From NCBI GenBank assembly GCA_947502815.1, contig CANNBH010000001.1:2266818-2330817 (forward strand): a stretch of 64,000 nt of DNA, written 5' to 3'. Shown here one piece after another: positions 44,653 through 55,276 of this stretch. Origin of the DNA: an uncultured Erythrobacter sp. GTDB lineage: Bacteria; Pseudomonadota; Alphaproteobacteria; Sphingomonadales; Sphingomonadaceae. The translations under genes were made by a program, and so were the position numbers. Position 1 is the stretch's first letter. Every line of letters begins with the position of its first letter. Below the pieces are notes generated by a model. That model worked only from the letters and a program-made list of their open reading frames with translations. It searched no databases and was not told the DNA's origin.

Positions 44653-46533
44653 ATGAGAGAGACAATCACCCGCATCGCATCAAAGAACTTCACGCGCCGT
44701 CAGGCCCTATCCGGGCTTGGCGGCGCTTCTGCTTTTGCGCTGCTGCCCGGATGTATAAACACCCGCGGCGCAGACGGTATGCCGGGGCAGCCCGGCGCAT
44801 CAGCAGCCCCAATGATGGGGGCCGATGCCAAACTGGATGACATCGCCTATCGGATGCTTGCGCATGAACCGGGCCGCGCGACCGGCCTTGGGGTGGACAC
44901 CAGCACCTATGCCGATTGGCGCGGCACGTTTGGGACCCCCGGCGAAGGCGGACGCGAGGCCTATCGCGCAACGCTCACCGAATTGCGTGATGAGGCTCGC
45001 GATTTTCCCAAAGAGGGGCTTACCGCCGACCAGCTGACCGGATTTGAAGTGGTCGAAAGCGCCTACACCAAAGCACTCGAAGGAATGGCGCTGCCTTACG
45101 GCGATGTCGCCGTGGGCAGTTGGCGCAACGCCCCCTATCTCGTGATCCAAAATGTCGGCGGCTATATCGACTTCCCACGCTTTTTCGGCGCGACCCAGCC
45201 GCTGCGCGACGCGCAAGATGTTGAATATTACCTTGGCCGTTTGAACGAAGTGAGCGCGGTCTTGGACGGCGAAACCGATCGGATTGCCGAAGCGCGCGGC
45301 ATGGGCGTTGTTCCGCCTGACTTCCTACTCGATAAAACCATCGCCCAGATGCAGGCGAATATCCTCGATGCGACCAACAATGGCGGGGCCTATGTCGCGC
45401 CGCTTTTGACCGCCGAGCTTGACCCAGCCGTGACCGCTTCGCGTCAGGCGCTGGGCCTTGTGAACACGCGCGTGCTGCCAGCGTTGCAACGCCAGCTGGA
45501 CGAACTCAAAACTCAGCGCGGCCTCGCCAAATCAGACGCCGGCATTTGGGCTCAGCCAGAGGGCGAGGCCTGGTATTCATGGTCCACCAGCGCATCGACC
45601 ACAACATCGCTCAGCCCTGATGAAATCCACGAACAGGGCCTCGATGAATTGGCCACTTTGCATGGCAGGATGGACCCAATTTTGCGGGACATCGGCTACA
45701 CACAGGGCACCGTCGGAGAACGGATGCAGGCGCTGGGCAACGACCCGCGCTACAAATTTGCCCCCGGCGATCCGGGGCGTGAGGAAATATTTGCCTTCAT
45801 CGATGAACGGATCGATTGGATCAAAGCACAAATGCCGCGCGCGTTTAACCAATTGGTCAATCCAAACATGGAAGTCCGCCGCATCCCCGTCAATGAAGAA
45901 GCGGGCGCACCGGGGGCATATGGCGGCGCGGGCAGCAAGGATGGCAGCATTCCGGGCCGGTTCTGGATCAATCTGCGCGACACCGATTTGCACCGCAAAT
46001 ATGACCTGCCTGATCTCACCTTCCACGAAAGCATTCCGGGCCATGTGTGGGAGGGGGAATATTCCAACCGCTTGCCATTGATCCGGTCGATCCTCGCATT
46101 CGGCGCATTCAGCGAAGGTTGGGCGCTTTACGGCGAACAGCTTGCCGATGAACTGGGTGCCTATGATGACTTTACCGTTGGACGGCTCGGCTATCTGCAA
46201 AGCCTCGCGTTTCGCGCGTGCCGTTTGGTGGTGGACACTGGTCTGCATTCCAAACGCTGGACACGCGCGCAGGCCAACGCTTTCTTCGTCGAACGCAACG
46301 GCTCCAAACCGCAAGAGGTCGCCGGCGAAGTGGACCGCTATTGCAGCTGGCCGGGACAGGCGTGTTCGTACAAAATCGGCCATTCCGAAATCGTGCGCCA
46401 GCGCGCGCGGGCGCAGGCCGAAATGGGCGACGCCTACGATTTCAAAGCGTTCAACACCGCGGTAATCCTTGGCGGCAACGCGCCGCTGGACGTGGTTGGA
46501 AAGACCGTGAGCCGCTACATCGCGGGGGCATAG
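44653..46533 (+). CDS. DUF885 family lipoprotein, probable metallopeptidase
   Basis: This 626-residue protein is read from ATG 44653. The N-terminus has a twin-arginine-like FTRRQALSGLGG followed by a lipobox ALLPGC, suggesting Tat export and lipidation. The DUF885 body carries HESIPGH (about residues 457-463), the zinc-site-like signature of the family, plus FSEGWALYGEQLADE and YCSWPGQACSYKIG. Other sphingomonads have several paralogues. Peptidase activity is inferred from the family. Confidence 0.85.
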   Translation: MRETITRIASKNFTRRQALSGLGGASAFALLPGCINTRGADGMPGQPGASAAPMMGADAKLDDIAYRMLAHEPGRATGLGVDTSTYADWRGTFGTPGEGGREAYRATLTELRDEARDFPKEGLTADQLTGFEVVESAYTKALEGMALPYGDVAVGSWRNAPYLVIQNVGGYIDFPRFFGATQPLRDAQDVEYYLGRLNEVSAVLDGETDRIAEARGMGVVPPDFLLDKTIAQMQANILDATNNGGAYVAPLLTAELDPAVTASRQALGLVNTRVLPALQRQLDELKTQRGLAKSDAGIWAQPEGEAWYSWSTSASTTTSLSPDEIHEQGLDELATLHGRMDPILRDIGYTQGTVGERMQALGNDPRYKFAPGDPGREEIFAFIDERIDWIKAQMPRAFNQLVNPNMEVRRIPVNEEAGAPGAYGGAGSKDGSIPGRFWINLRDTDLHRKYDLPDLTFHESIPGHVWEGEYSNRLPLIRSILAFGAFSEGWALYGEQLADELGAYDDFTVGRLGYLQSLAFRACRLVVDTGLHSKRWTRAQANAFFVERNGSKPQEVAGEVDRYCSWPGQACSYKIGHSEIVRQRARAQAEMGDAYDFKAFNTAVILGGNAPLDVVGKTVSRYIAGA

Positions 46534-46616
46534 GCCAGGCCCCATCTACGGATGACGAATTGATACCCGTCTAGCGCGCCCTATCTAGGGCTCTGACCCT
46601 TTTTAGGAGACGCTGC

Positions 46617-48236
46617 GTGGAACAAATCGGTCCAGACCTCGAAACGATGAAGCGTGTTCCGCTGGCGGACGATCACGTCAAAGCAATCGCAGAAATTGGC
46701 GTGGAGCGCGTTTATAAAGCGGGATCCATTGTCGCTGAAATCGGCGATATTATGGATACGTTTGTCTATGTGATCTCTGGCGAACTGGAGGTCGCAAACC
46801 CGTATAACGGCGAACGCATGCTGGAATCCGGCCTTGGCCCGACGCAGTTTTTGGGAGAGATTGGCTTTCTCAACCGCGCCACCAATTACCTCAAAATCCG
46901 CGCTGCGGTGGACACCAAAGTGATCGAGGCCCCGCGCGAAGGGGTGCTCGATTTGATGAACCGCATTCCAGAGCTGAGCGATCATATCATCACCGTCTTT
47001 GCCGCGCGGCGCAGCAAGCAGTTTGAGCTAAGTAATGGATCGGTGAAGATCATCGGGGCAGACCGCGATCCTCAGGTTCAAGCCGTGGAGCGGTTTTTGT
47101 CGCGCAACCGCATTCCGTTTCAAAGCTACGACTTGGATGGCGCAGACGCCGAAACGACTCAAATGTGCGACATGACCGGGCACGAACCCTGCGTGATTGT
47201 CGGCACCGACACCAAAATTGAGGACCCCACCCCGCGCAAGGTCGCCCGGTATCTCAATCTCGATCTCGATATTTGTTCGCGCCGCGATTTCGATCTGCTC
47301 ATCGTAGGCGGCGGCCCTGCGGGCGTTGCCGCAGCCGTCTATGCCGGAAGCGAAGGTCTGGATGCCATCGTTATTGAGGACATGGCAATCGGCGGACAGG
47401 CGGGCACATCCAGCCGGATCGAGAATTACATGGGATTTCCCACCGGGATCAGCGGCACGGACCTGACCTATCGCGGCCAGATACAGGCGCTTAAGTTTGG
47501 CACGCGTTTTGTCATGCCGCGCCGGGTCAAGCGGCTCATCCGCCGTGATGATGGCTCCTATTGCGCCGTCTTGGACGATGGCGATGAAATTTGCGCAAAG
47601 GCCGTTTTGGTCAGCACCGGCGTGCAATATCGCCGCCTGCCGCTGGAAAATCTGCGCGAGCTGGAAGGTGCCGGCATCTTCTACTCCGCCACGGAAATGG
47701 AGGCGCGCTTTTGCGCCAAGACCGAAGTCGTCGTGATTGGTGGCGGCAATTCGGCGGGGCAAGCCGCGATGTATCTGTCTCGCTCTGCCGCGCATGTCCA
47801 TGTGGTGGTGCGTTCGGGCAGTTTGGCCTCTTCGATGTCGAGCTATTTGTCGCAAAGGCTGGAGGCCGATCCGCGCATCACCATTCACTACAACACCAGC
47901 GTGACGCAGCTGCACGGCGAGGACTGGCTCAGCGGCGTCACGTTCAACACGCCGGATGGTGAAACTCATGTGGATACGCGCGCGCTCTTCATCATGATCG
48001 GCGCGGCCCCCAACACCGATTGGTTGTCGGGATTGGTCGATGTGGATGACAAAGGCTTTGTCCTAACCGGAGCCAGCGTTGGGCGCGAAACCCCGTTTGA
48101 AACCGGCACTGACGGTATCTTTGCAGTCGGCGATGTTCGCTCTGGATCGGTAAAGCGTGTGGCAAGCGCCGTGGGCGAAGGATCGGTCGTGGTCAGCCGC
48201 ATTTGGACCTATTTGGATGAGCTAACCGCCGTCTAA
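46617..48236 (+). CDS. Flavoprotein with N-terminal cNMP-binding domain, thioredoxin reductase-like
   Basis: This 539-residue protein starts at GTG 46617 with AGGAGA upstream. Residues about 20-130 form a cyclic-nucleotide-binding-like domain. Residues about 145-205 look like a glutaredoxin/thioredoxin-type region (DRDPQVQAVERFL). From about 225 it is thioredoxin-reductase-like: FAD motif GGGPAGVAAA (about 230) and NAD(P) motif GGGNSAGQAA (about 374). Where thioredoxin reductase has CxxC, it reads FYSATEME (about 354), so there is no redox disulfide. It may be a regulated oxidoreductase of unknown substrate. Confidence 0.85.
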   Translation: MEQIGPDLETMKRVPLADDHVKAIAEIGVERVYKAGSIVAEIGDIMDTFVYVISGELEVANPYNGERMLESGLGPTQFLGEIGFLNRATNYLKIRAAVDTKVIEAPREGVLDLMNRIPELSDHIITVFAARRSKQFELSNGSVKIIGADRDPQVQAVERFLSRNRIPFQSYDLDGADAETTQMCDMTGHEPCVIVGTDTKIEDPTPRKVARYLNLDLDICSRRDFDLLIVGGGPAGVAAAVYAGSEGLDAIVIEDMAIGGQAGTSSRIENYMGFPTGISGTDLTYRGQIQALKFGTRFVMPRRVKRLIRRDDGSYCAVLDDGDEICAKAVLVSTGVQYRRLPLENLRELEGAGIFYSATEMEARFCAKTEVVVIGGGNSAGQAAMYLSRSAAHVHVVVRSGSLASSMSSYLSQRLEADPRITIHYNTSVTQLHGEDWLSGVTFNTPDGETHVDTRALFIMIGAAPNTDWLSGLVDVDDKGFVLTGASVGRETPFETGTDGIFAVGDVRSGSVKRVASAVGEGSVVVSRIWTYLDELTAV

Positions 48237-48335
48237 AATCAGCAACGTATTGATTTCTTAGGCTAGCCAAGCTTTCAAAAATTTGCATATTTGCTCCGCA
48301 ACCTTGCAGTCGCAGGCAGGGTTAAGGGGGTAGAC

Positions 48336-49913
48336 GTGAATTTCATCAGGAATCTGGCATCGGTCGTGCTTGTCTTTTGCATGGTCAGCATAGCCGCTCC
48401 GCTTCAGGCCGCGTGGTACGAAGCTTCATCGGATCATTTCGTGATCTACGCCGATGACAGCGAACGGGATATCAAACGATACGCCGAAAATCTTGAACGG
48501 TATCACAGCGCAATGGAGCTTGTGACGGGACGCCAGATCGCAAAGCCCAGCCCGTCTAACCGGGTGGTGATTTTTGTTGTTGGGTCGGGCCGCGAAATCA
48601 GGCGTCTATCAGGCAGCAGAAACCGCAATATTGCCGGATTCTATGTTCCCCGCGCCGGTGCCAGCCGGGCATTCGTCCAAGATATTCGAAACAGGAACGG
48701 CTATCCCGATTTTTCTACCATCATCCTGCTGCACGAATATGCGCACCATTTCCTGATCTCCAGCCAACGCTTTGCGATGCCGCGCTGGATCAGCGAGGGT
48801 GCCGCTGAATTCTTTTCTGCGGCCGGATTCAACAGCGATGGAACCGTCCTTATTGGTCGTCCTGCAGTCCACCGCGGGGCGGAATTGGCCTTTGCCGAAG
48901 ACGTCTCTGTCGAAGAATTGCTGGACTACGACCTATACCTTGAGAACAGAAGCAAGCGCAGCGATGCCTATTATGGTCGCAGCTGGCTTCTCTATCACTA
49001 CCTAACATTCGAGCCTGAGCGCAGCGGCCAGCTCAACCGCTATTTGCAAGAAGTTGTCGCAGGCACGTCCTCTATCGAAGCGGGTCGGCGCGTCTTTGGC
49101 GATCTGGATACGCTCGAAAGAGAATTGAAGGCCTATCAACGTTCGCGCAGGATGTTGACGTTCAGCCTGCGCCCAGACCAATTGGAATCGAGCGAAGTCA
49201 CCCTGCGCCGCCTGCCCGAAGGCGAAGCAGAGATGATGGGGGTCCGCATCCGATCCCAACGTGGCGTCAATGCAGAACAGGCGGCGGAATTGGTGATTGA
49301 AGCGCGCGAAATTGCCGCCGAATTCCCGAACGATCCCGGCGTTCTAACCGCCTTGGCGGAAACCGAATATGACGCAGGCAATGATGACGCCGCAATCGCC
49401 GCCGCTGACGCAGCCATTGCGATCGATCCAAGCCGCGCCAACGCCTATGTTCAAAAAGGATATGCGCTTTTTCGAAAGGCGAGAGATTCTGCGGTTCCCG
49501 ATCAAGCATACGAAGAAGCGATGGCCCCGTTCTCTCAGCTCAATGCCCGCGAAAACGACCACCCGCTTCCGCTGATCTACTATTACCGCAGCTTCGCACA
49601 ACGCGGCCTGGAGCCACCAGAAAATGCCAAAGCGGCTCTGGAACGAGCAGCCGAATTGGCACCGTTTGATCAGCAATTGTGGCTAAACGCTGCAACGATG
49701 CAGGCGCGCGAAGGTAAGATCGCGATTGCTCAGCAAAGCTTAAGACCGCTGGCGGCAGATCCGCACGGCGGTAGGAGCAGTGTGCTTGCTCAACGGCTGA
49801 TCGATATTTTAGAAAATGCGCCAGAAGGGGAGCCGTTTTACCCCAATGCCTTGGCGCTGGACACGGTCCCGACGGTCGACATTGATGAGGATGAAGGGGA
49901 CAGCGAGGACTAG
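48336..49913 (+). CDS. Exported zincin-like peptidase with TPR region
   Basis: This 525-residue protein is read from GTG 48336 with AGGGGG upstream. The signal peptide ends near LQAAWYEASSDHF. The HExxH motif is at about residue 133 (LLHEYAHHF), followed by WISEGAAEFF, as in the peptidase-MA-like family (PF13485 type). The C-terminal half (about 310-500) shows TPR-like helices (ALAETEYDAGNDDAAIAAADAAI region). The tail is acidic (DEDEGDSED). Substrate unknown; probably acts in the periplasm. Confidence 0.85.
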   Translation: MNFIRNLASVVLVFCMVSIAAPLQAAWYEASSDHFVIYADDSERDIKRYAENLERYHSAMELVTGRQIAKPSPSNRVVIFVVGSGREIRRLSGSRNRNIAGFYVPRAGASRAFVQDIRNRNGYPDFSTIILLHEYAHHFLISSQRFAMPRWISEGAAEFFSAAGFNSDGTVLIGRPAVHRGAELAFAEDVSVEELLDYDLYLENRSKRSDAYYGRSWLLYHYLTFEPERSGQLNRYLQEVVAGTSSIEAGRRVFGDLDTLERELKAYQRSRRMLTFSLRPDQLESSEVTLRRLPEGEAEMMGVRIRSQRGVNAEQAAELVIEAREIAAEFPNDPGVLTALAETEYDAGNDDAAIAAADAAIAIDPSRANAYVQKGYALFRKARDSAVPDQAYEEAMAPFSQLNARENDHPLPLIYYYRSFAQRGLEPPENAKAALERAAELAPFDQQLWLNAATMQAREGKIAIAQQSLRPLAADPHGGRSSVLAQRLIDILENAPEGEPFYPNALALDTVPTVDIDEDEGDSED

Positions 49914-49948
49914 GTTCGTATCCTAAGTCTCCGCCGCCCCATATTCGC

Positions 49949-50494
49949 TTAACGCGACATCATTCCGCCGACGATGGAGCCGAGGATGCCGCCCAATGGG
50001 CTGCCTCCGCCCTGCACCGCGCCGCCGGTTGCTTCTTTGGCCATATAGCCAGCAACCGCCATGGCGAGGATTGGGAGCATTTTCTTCAGCATCCCCTCGT
50101 CCAAGCCGGTCAAGGATGCGACTTCGCCAGCGACCGAACGGCTAACGTCTTTGCTGCCAAAGATATTGCCGAGGATGTCATTGCCCGGTGCGGTTGGGGT
50201 GGGCGAAGTGCCCAGCACCGCATCCAGCAAACCGCCGCCAAGGCCGCCTGCCAATGCACCGCCCAAACCGCCGCCAGACGATCCGCCGCCGCCCAAAATG
50301 GCGCCAGCCAGACTGCCCAAACCGCCCATAGGATCAGGAGTGCTTGTCCCGCCGGTTGCGCTGCGGCCCATGCCGGCGACAATTGCAGGAAGCAATGCGC
50401 CCGCCGCCGTCTTCGCCGTGTTCTCATCCACGCCCAATTCGCGCGCCATCGAAGTGATGGCCCCGGATTGCTGAAGCATTGCGGCTAGGCTCAT
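49949..50494 (-). CDS. DUF937 domain protein
   Basis: This 181-residue protein begins with the DUF937 core (MLQQSGAITSMARELGVDENTAKTAAGALLPAIVAG in part). A long low-complexity Gly/Ala/Leu-rich centre (GGGGSSGGGLGG) separates it from a second, helical DUF937-like half ending GGMMSR. Its function is unknown. It lies 48 nt downstream of the next DUF937-like gene on the same strand. Confidence 0.8.
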   Translation of the reverse strand: MSLAAMLQQSGAITSMARELGVDENTAKTAAGALLPAIVAGMGRSATGGTSTPDPMGGLGSLAGAILGGGGSSGGGLGGALAGGLGGGLLDAVLGTSPTPTAPGNDILGNIFGSKDVSRSVAGEVASLTGLDEGMLKKMLPILAMAVAGYMAKEATGGAVQGGGSPLGGILGSIVGGMMSR

Positions 50495-50542
50495 GATGGT
50501 ATCCCTCTCAAATTGTCACGGTTTGGCGCAGTTGGCTGCGTT

Positions 50543-50905
50543 TTACTTCTTGCCAAACAGTCCAGAAGCCATTCCGGCGATGTCATTCAGCGGATTGCCG
50601 TCGCCGTCGCGGTCCAGCATGCTCATGACGCCTGCAAGTTTGGAATCGCCCCGCAAACCTTCGGCGATACCGCCCAATGCGCCTTCGCCGCCAAGCTGCT
50701 CCATAATTCCGCTGAGCGCGCTTGTATCAAGCCCGGTTTTTTCGGCAGCAAGCTCAACCGTATCGCCTTCTTCTGCGTGCGACGTGCCCAGTGCGGCAAC
50801 CGCTTTTTCAGCCATAGCCGGGTCAATGCCCACTTTTTCCGCCAAGGCGGCAACCGTGTCAGGAGAACCGGAAACTTGCTGCATGATGCTGTCAAGAATG
50901 CTCAT
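50543..50905 (-). CDS. DUF937-like protein with EF-hand-like loop
   Basis: This 120-residue helical protein is related in style to DUF937 (VSGSPDTVAALAEKVGIDPAMAEKAVAAL). Near residues 96-107 it has LDRDGDGNPLND, a D-x-D-x-D-G loop that could bind Ca2+. It probably forms an operon with the DUF937 gene. It is 48 nt downstream of the pckA stop, so it could even be transcribed with pckA, though it has its own ribosome site (AAAAGGA). Confidence 0.75.
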   Translation of the reverse strand: MSILDSIMQQVSGSPDTVAALAEKVGIDPAMAEKAVAALGTSHAEEGDTVELAAEKTGLDTSALSGIMEQLGGEGALGGIAEGLRGDSKLAGVMSMLDRDGDGNPLNDIAGMASGLFGKK

Positions 50906-50953
50906 AATGTCAGATCCTTTTTTGAGTGTATCGTATTGTCTGGAACTGCCGGT

Positions 50954-52561
50954 TTAGACCGCGATGGGCGCCGCTTTGCGAACGCCTTCGTCAACATGGG
51001 CCTCAAACTCAGCGAAATTGTCGATGAACAGCTTTACCAGCTTAGCCGCGGTTGCGTCGTAATCTGTTGTATCCGACCATGTGCTGCGCGGATCAAGAAT
51101 GGTCTGATCGATCCCTGCCTGCGCCAACACGGGCACATGGACGGGCACGGCAAAGCCGAAGTTCGCGTCTTCGCGGAATTCCACTCCGTCCAAATCGCCG
51201 TCGAGCGCCGCGTTAAGCAGCGCGCGGGTTGCCTTGATCGGCATCCGGTTGCCGGTGCCGTATTTGCCGCCGGTCCAACCGGTGTTGAGCAACCAGCATT
51301 GGACTTCGCCTTTGGCGATGCGTTCTTTCAAAAGATTGCCGTAAACGCTGGGGTGGCGCGGCATGAACGGCGCACCAAAACAGGTTGAAAAGGTTGCCTC
51401 GGGTTCGGTCACGCCGATTTCCGTGCCGGCAACCTTGGCGGTGTAGCCCGACAGGAAGTGATACATCGCCTGTTCCGGGGTCAGCTTTGCAATCGGAGGC
51501 AGCACACCAAATGCATCCGCCGTCAACATGACGACATTCGATGGCACAGGGCCCAGATTGTCTTTGCTAGTGTTGGGGATGAAGTCGATCGGATACGCGC
51601 CGCGGGTGTTTTCGGCGAGCGAATTGTCGTCGAAATCAAGTTCCCGCGTCTGAGGGTCCATCACAACATTTTCGAGCACCGTGCCGAACCGGCGGGTGGT
51701 GGCGTAAATCTCTGGCTCGGCCTCTTCCGACAGGCGGATCATCTTGGCGTAACAGCCGCCTTCGAAGTTGAAGACCGCCGTATCTGACCAGCCGTGCTCA
51801 TCATCGCCGATCAACGTGCGCGACGCATCGGCAGAAAGCGTCGTCTTGCCCGTGCCTGACAGGCCAAAGAACACCGCAGTTTTGCCATCCGCGCTGATGT
51901 TGGAAGAGCAATGCATCGGCATCACACCCTTTGTAGGCAGCAGATAGTTGAGAATGCCAAAGACACTCTTCTTCATCTCACCGGCGTACTTGGTCCCGCC
52001 GATCAGGATCAATTTCTCGGTCAAATTGACCGCAATCACCGTTTCCGAATTGGTGCCGTGGCGCGCCGGATCGGCTTTAAAACTGGGCAGATCGATGATC
52101 GTGTATTCGGGCGTGATATCGGCCAGCTCTTCCGCCGTCGGACGGACCAGCAAGGTGCGGATAAACAGATTGTGCCACGCCAATTCGTTGATGACCCGCA
52201 CATTGACGCGGTGCTCAGGCTGTGACCCGCCGAACAGGTCCGCAACATAGAGCGTTTCTTTGCTCGCGACCGCGGCCATGAAATCTTCTTTGAGAGCGGC
52301 AAAATGCTCTGGCGTCATGGATGCGTTGACCTTGCCCCACCAGACCGTGTCTTCGGTCGTCGCATCGCGCACGATGAACTTGTCTTTCGCGCTGCGCCCG
52401 GTTTTGGCACCGGTTTGCACCACCAAAGCGCCATGCTTCGACAACGCGCCTTCCTTGGCTGAAATGGTGGCTTCGACCAGCGCAGATGTGCCGAGATTGG
52501 AATGAATGTCGGCTTGGGTGTGTATACCTTGTGCAGCAAGCGATTGAGCGAGGGGGATCAA
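50954..52561 (-). CDS. pckA: Phosphoenolpyruvate carboxykinase (ATP)
   Basis: This 535-residue enzyme converts oxaloacetate and ATP to PEP and CO2, the first step of gluconeogenesis. The start is TTG at 52561 with AGGAG 8 nt upstream. Motifs are [13 protein letters not shown], the ATP P-loop GLSGTGKTT (about 228-236), GDDEHGWSD, and ENTRGAYPI. It is divergent from chvI-chvG, a layout conserved in alphaproteobacteria, and the 350-bp gap holds a direct repeat. Confidence 0.96.
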   Translation of the reverse strand: MIPLAQSLAAQGIHTQADIHSNLGTSALVEATISAKEGALSKHGALVVQTGAKTGRSAKDKFIVRDATTEDTVWWGKVNASMTPEHFAALKEDFMAAVASKETLYVADLFGGSQPEHRVNVRVINELAWHNLFIRTLLVRPTAEELADITPEYTIIDLPSFKADPARHGTNSETVIAVNLTEKLILIGGTKYAGEMKKSVFGILNYLLPTKGVMPMHCSSNISADGKTAVFFGLSGTGKTTLSADASRTLIGDDEHGWSDTAVFNFEGGCYAKMIRLSEEAEPEIYATTRRFGTVLENVVMDPQTRELDFDDNSLAENTRGAYPIDFIPNTSKDNLGPVPSNVVMLTADAFGVLPPIAKLTPEQAMYHFLSGYTAKVAGTEIGVTEPEATFSTCFGAPFMPRHPSVYGNLLKERIAKGEVQCWLLNTGWTGGKYGTGNRMPIKATRALLNAALDGDLDGVEFREDANFGFAVPVHVPVLAQAGIDQTILDPRSTWSDTTDYDATAAKLVKLFIDNFAEFEAHVDEGVRKAAPIAV

Positions 52562-52911
52562 CGTAGCTTCTCCTGAAACGAGTAAAAATCAAAATTCGTT
52601 TGGAGTGGGCACATATGCGTCGCCACGCGCGCCGGTCCGCAACATTGCGAGTAAGCAAGCGATTCGAAAACAGGCACGGGTTCCCAATCCGGCCAAGGCC
52701 ATAGATGGGCGATCAACCCAGAGTCAAACCGCCCATTTTGCGCTGCATTGCACAATTTCTCGCAGGGAATTGTAGCGGTTCTTTACAGTCTATTCTGCGC
52801 ATTGAAACGCACATTGAAACGCCGACTGCAATCGCATCAGATGGTTGATTGTTTCATAGGCGCGATATCGCTACTCTTGGCGTTCACACGGCAAGAACAC
52901 AAAGGTCGAAC
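52562..52911. other. 350-bp divergent pckA/chvI intergenic region
   Basis: The promoters of pckA and chvI must both be here. The 11-bp direct repeat at 52800-52822 is the only striking element. An inverted partner of the same GAAAC core is seen as GTTTC at 52851-52855, near chvI. No gene is apparent. Confidence 0.6.
52800..52822. promoter_or_regulatory. 11-bp direct repeat, possible ChvI box
   Basis: CATTGAAACGC occurs at 52800-52810 and again at 52812-52822, so the repeat period is 12 nt with one base between. Tandem half-sites about one helical turn apart are how OmpR/PhoB-type regulators such as ChvI bind. It lies about 90 nt before the chvI start. That ChvI binds it is inference. Confidence 0.45.
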
Positions 52912-53709
52912 ATGGAAACCGAGATCGGCGATATCTCAACAGACCCATCATCCAGCACGTCATCGGGCAAGGGCGAAACGGGCAACCAAGAACGCGAGGC
53001 GATTGAAATCGCCTTGGTCGACGATGATCGCAATATCCTCACCACGGTTTCTATCGCGCTTCAGGCCGAAGGTTTTGTAACTCGGCTGTATTCAGACGGA
53101 GAGACCGCGCTGAAGGCCCTTGTCGACAATCCGCCCGATTTGGCCGTGTTCGACATCAAAATGCCAAAGATGGACGGGTTGGAACTGCTTCGCAGGGTCC
53201 GCGCGCAGGGGCCCTTGCCGGTCATATTCTTGACCAGCAAAGATGACGAAGCTGACGAAGAGGCGGGATTGGAATTGGGCGCGGATGATTACATCGCCAA
53301 ACCTTTTAGCCTGCGGCTGCTCGTTGCGCGCATCCGCGCCATTCTGCGGCGTGCAGAACCGGATCGCGCGATCGGCAATGAAACCAGCGCCCCGGAACCT
53401 GTGCATCCCAAAATTGATCGCGGACGGCTCTATATGGATCCTGCGCGCCACCATGTGACATGGAACGACCTGCCCGTCAGCCTGACCGTGACTGAATTTC
53501 TGATTTTGGAGGCTTTGGCCGCGCGGCCGGGGGTCATCAAAAGCCGCAACCAATTGATGGATGCTGCCTATCCTGATGACATCTTCGTCGATGATCGCAC
53601 CGTGGACAGCCATATCAAACGCATGCGCCGCAAATTCCGCGTCGTGGATGACACGTTTGACGCCATCGATACGCTTTATGGTGCGGGCTACAGCTTCAAC
53701 GATGGCTGA
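52912..53709 (+). CDS. chvI: Response regulator ChvI
   Basis: This 265-residue OmpR-family regulator is read from ATG 52912, with AAGG upstream. The receiver has phosphoacceptor Asp in [14 protein letters not shown] (DIKMP) and [11 protein letters not shown]. The winged helix carries [12 protein letters not shown] and [16 protein letters not shown]. ChvI with ChvG controls acid, osmotic and envelope responses in alphaproteobacteria. About 40 N-terminal residues before the receiver are Ser/Thr/Gly-rich and poorly conserved. Confidence 0.94.
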   Translation: METEIGDISTDPSSSTSSGKGETGNQEREAIEIALVDDDRNILTTVSIALQAEGFVTRLYSDGETALKALVDNPPDLAVFDIKMPKMDGLELLRRVRAQGPLPVIFLTSKDDEADEEAGLELGADDYIAKPFSLRLLVARIRAILRRAEPDRAIGNETSAPEPVHPKIDRGRLYMDPARHHVTWNDLPVSLTVTEFLILEALAARPGVIKSRNQLMDAAYPDDIFVDDRTVDSHIKRMRRKFRVVDDTFDAIDTLYGAGYSFNDG

Positions 53710-55273
53710 ACCACAGACCGGCCCGATCACAGAAGAAAAGCCCGGCTTTATCGGCCGCTTTTCGCTCACAGCGAGCATTCTGGTGGTCAATATTCTGCCG
53801 CTGGCGTTGCTGTCTGGCGGCCTGTTTTATCTCGATACATACCGCACCCAATTGATCGACGAACGCTTCAAACTTGCCCGGATCGAGGCCCAGATCACGG
53901 CGGAAGCTTTGGCTGGCGCATCGAAAGAACGGCAAGAGGCGCTGCTTGTCCAGATCGGCCTTGAACAAGGCATGCGGATGCGAATGTTCGACGCAGAAGG
54001 CTTACTGTGGGCAGACAGTTTTGCGCTGGCTGAGCCCGCGTTTGAATTTGAAGACATCAGTGATGATGAATGGGATCAGCAATTGGCCCGGTGGCTCGAT
54101 GACGCGATCAGCGCCATCGTCAGAGCCCAAGCGGTGCCCAATTATGTGGAGCCTGAGGCGCAGACCGCCGATGCGTTTCCCGAATTGGTGGACGCGCGGG
54201 AACAAGGGCTTAGCCAAGTGCGCCTGTACCATTGGCGCGATGGCAGCCCCGTCATCACTGCCGCTGCGCCAGTCGGCCTGAACGGAGCAACGTTGCTGAC
54301 CGTGCGCAATGCGGTGGACATCACCGAAAGCGTGCGGACGGCGCGGACAGCCTTGATCGTGGCCGTGTTGGCGGTTCTGTTCGCCTCTGCGCTCCTCTCG
54401 CTCTATCTGGCGCGAACAATTGTCAGCCCCCTGCAATTGCTCGCCAGCGCTGCACAGAAAGTGCGGCAGGGCCGCGAACGCGATGTCGAAGTGCCGCGCC
54501 TGCCGGAACGCAATGATGAAATCGGTCAGCTTGCCCGGTCTGTTTCCGATATGACATCCGCGCTGCGCCAACGGATCGACGCGGTTGATAGCTTTGCCGC
54601 GGACGTGGCGCATGAAATCAAAAACCCGCTCGCATCTCTGCGCAGCGCGGTGGAATCTTTGCCCAAAGTGAAAGACGCCGATCTGCGCCGTGAATTGGAG
54701 CAAATCGCCACCCATGACGTGCGCCGGATCGATAGGCTGGTCAGCGAAATTTCCGACGCAAGCCGGATCGATTCAGAAATGTCGCGCGCCACGTTGGAGC
54801 GGATTGACCTTTCCGATCTGGTTCGCGCGATTATTGGCAACCGAACGAACCGCACCATCAGCCGGGATCAACGTCACAACCAACGCATAGAGCTGGACAC
54901 GCGCGGGTTTTCCGCGATGGTTTTGGGTGTTGGCGCGCGGTTGGAACGGGTGGTGGAAAATCTGCTCGACAACGCGGCATCCTTTTCTCCGCCCCAGGCC
55001 ACGATCGAAGTGATGATCGACAATGATGGCGAATGCGTGACCTTAACTGTGTGCGATTTCGGCCCCGGCATCCCCGAAGATTCGCGTGAGAAAGTGTTCA
55101 CCCGGTTCCATTCTATCCGCCCCGACGCAGAGGATTTTGGCAACCATTCCGGACTTGGCCTCGCCATCGCCCGTACCATTGCAGAGGCGCATGACGGCAC
55201 GCTTATCGCGAAAGAGCGCCCCGATGGCGCAATGGGCGCGTGTTTGCAGCTGCAATTGCCTGCGGACGTGTAA
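53702..55273 (+). CDS. chvG: Sensor histidine kinase ChvG
   Basis: This 523-residue kinase starts at ATG 53702, overlapping chvI by 8 nt. It has two transmembrane segments (about 18-42 and 220-245) flanking a periplasmic sensor domain of about 180 residues. HAMP follows, then the H-box with [16 protein letters not shown]-box ENLLDNA, G1 DFGPGIPED and G2 HSGLGLAIA. In relatives ChvG is restrained by a periplasmic partner (ExoR); no such gene is here. Confidence 0.94.
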   Translation: MAEPQTGPITEEKPGFIGRFSLTASILVVNILPLALLSGGLFYLDTYRTQLIDERFKLARIEAQITAEALAGASKERQEALLVQIGLEQGMRMRMFDAEGLLWADSFALAEPAFEFEDISDDEWDQQLARWLDDAISAIVRAQAVPNYVEPEAQTADAFPELVDAREQGLSQVRLYHWRDGSPVITAAAPVGLNGATLLTVRNAVDITESVRTARTALIVAVLAVLFASALLSLYLARTIVSPLQLLASAAQKVRQGRERDVEVPRLPERNDEIGQLARSVSDMTSALRQRIDAVDSFAADVAHEIKNPLASLRSAVESLPKVKDADLRRELEQIATHDVRRIDRLVSEISDASRIDSEMSRATLERIDLSDLVRAIIGNRTNRTISRDQRHNQRIELDTRGFSAMVLGVGARLERVVENLLDNAASFSPPQATIEVMIDNDGECVTLTVCDFGPGIPEDSREKVFTRFHSIRPDAEDFGNHSGLGLAIARTIAEAHDGTLIAKERPDGAMGACLQLQLPADV

Positions 55274-55276
55274 GCC

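Noticed and set aside
46534..46616. Terminator-like GGGCTCTGACCCTTTTT before the flavoprotein gene
   Set aside because: The stem is only 3 bp and the T-run partly overlaps the ribosome site region.
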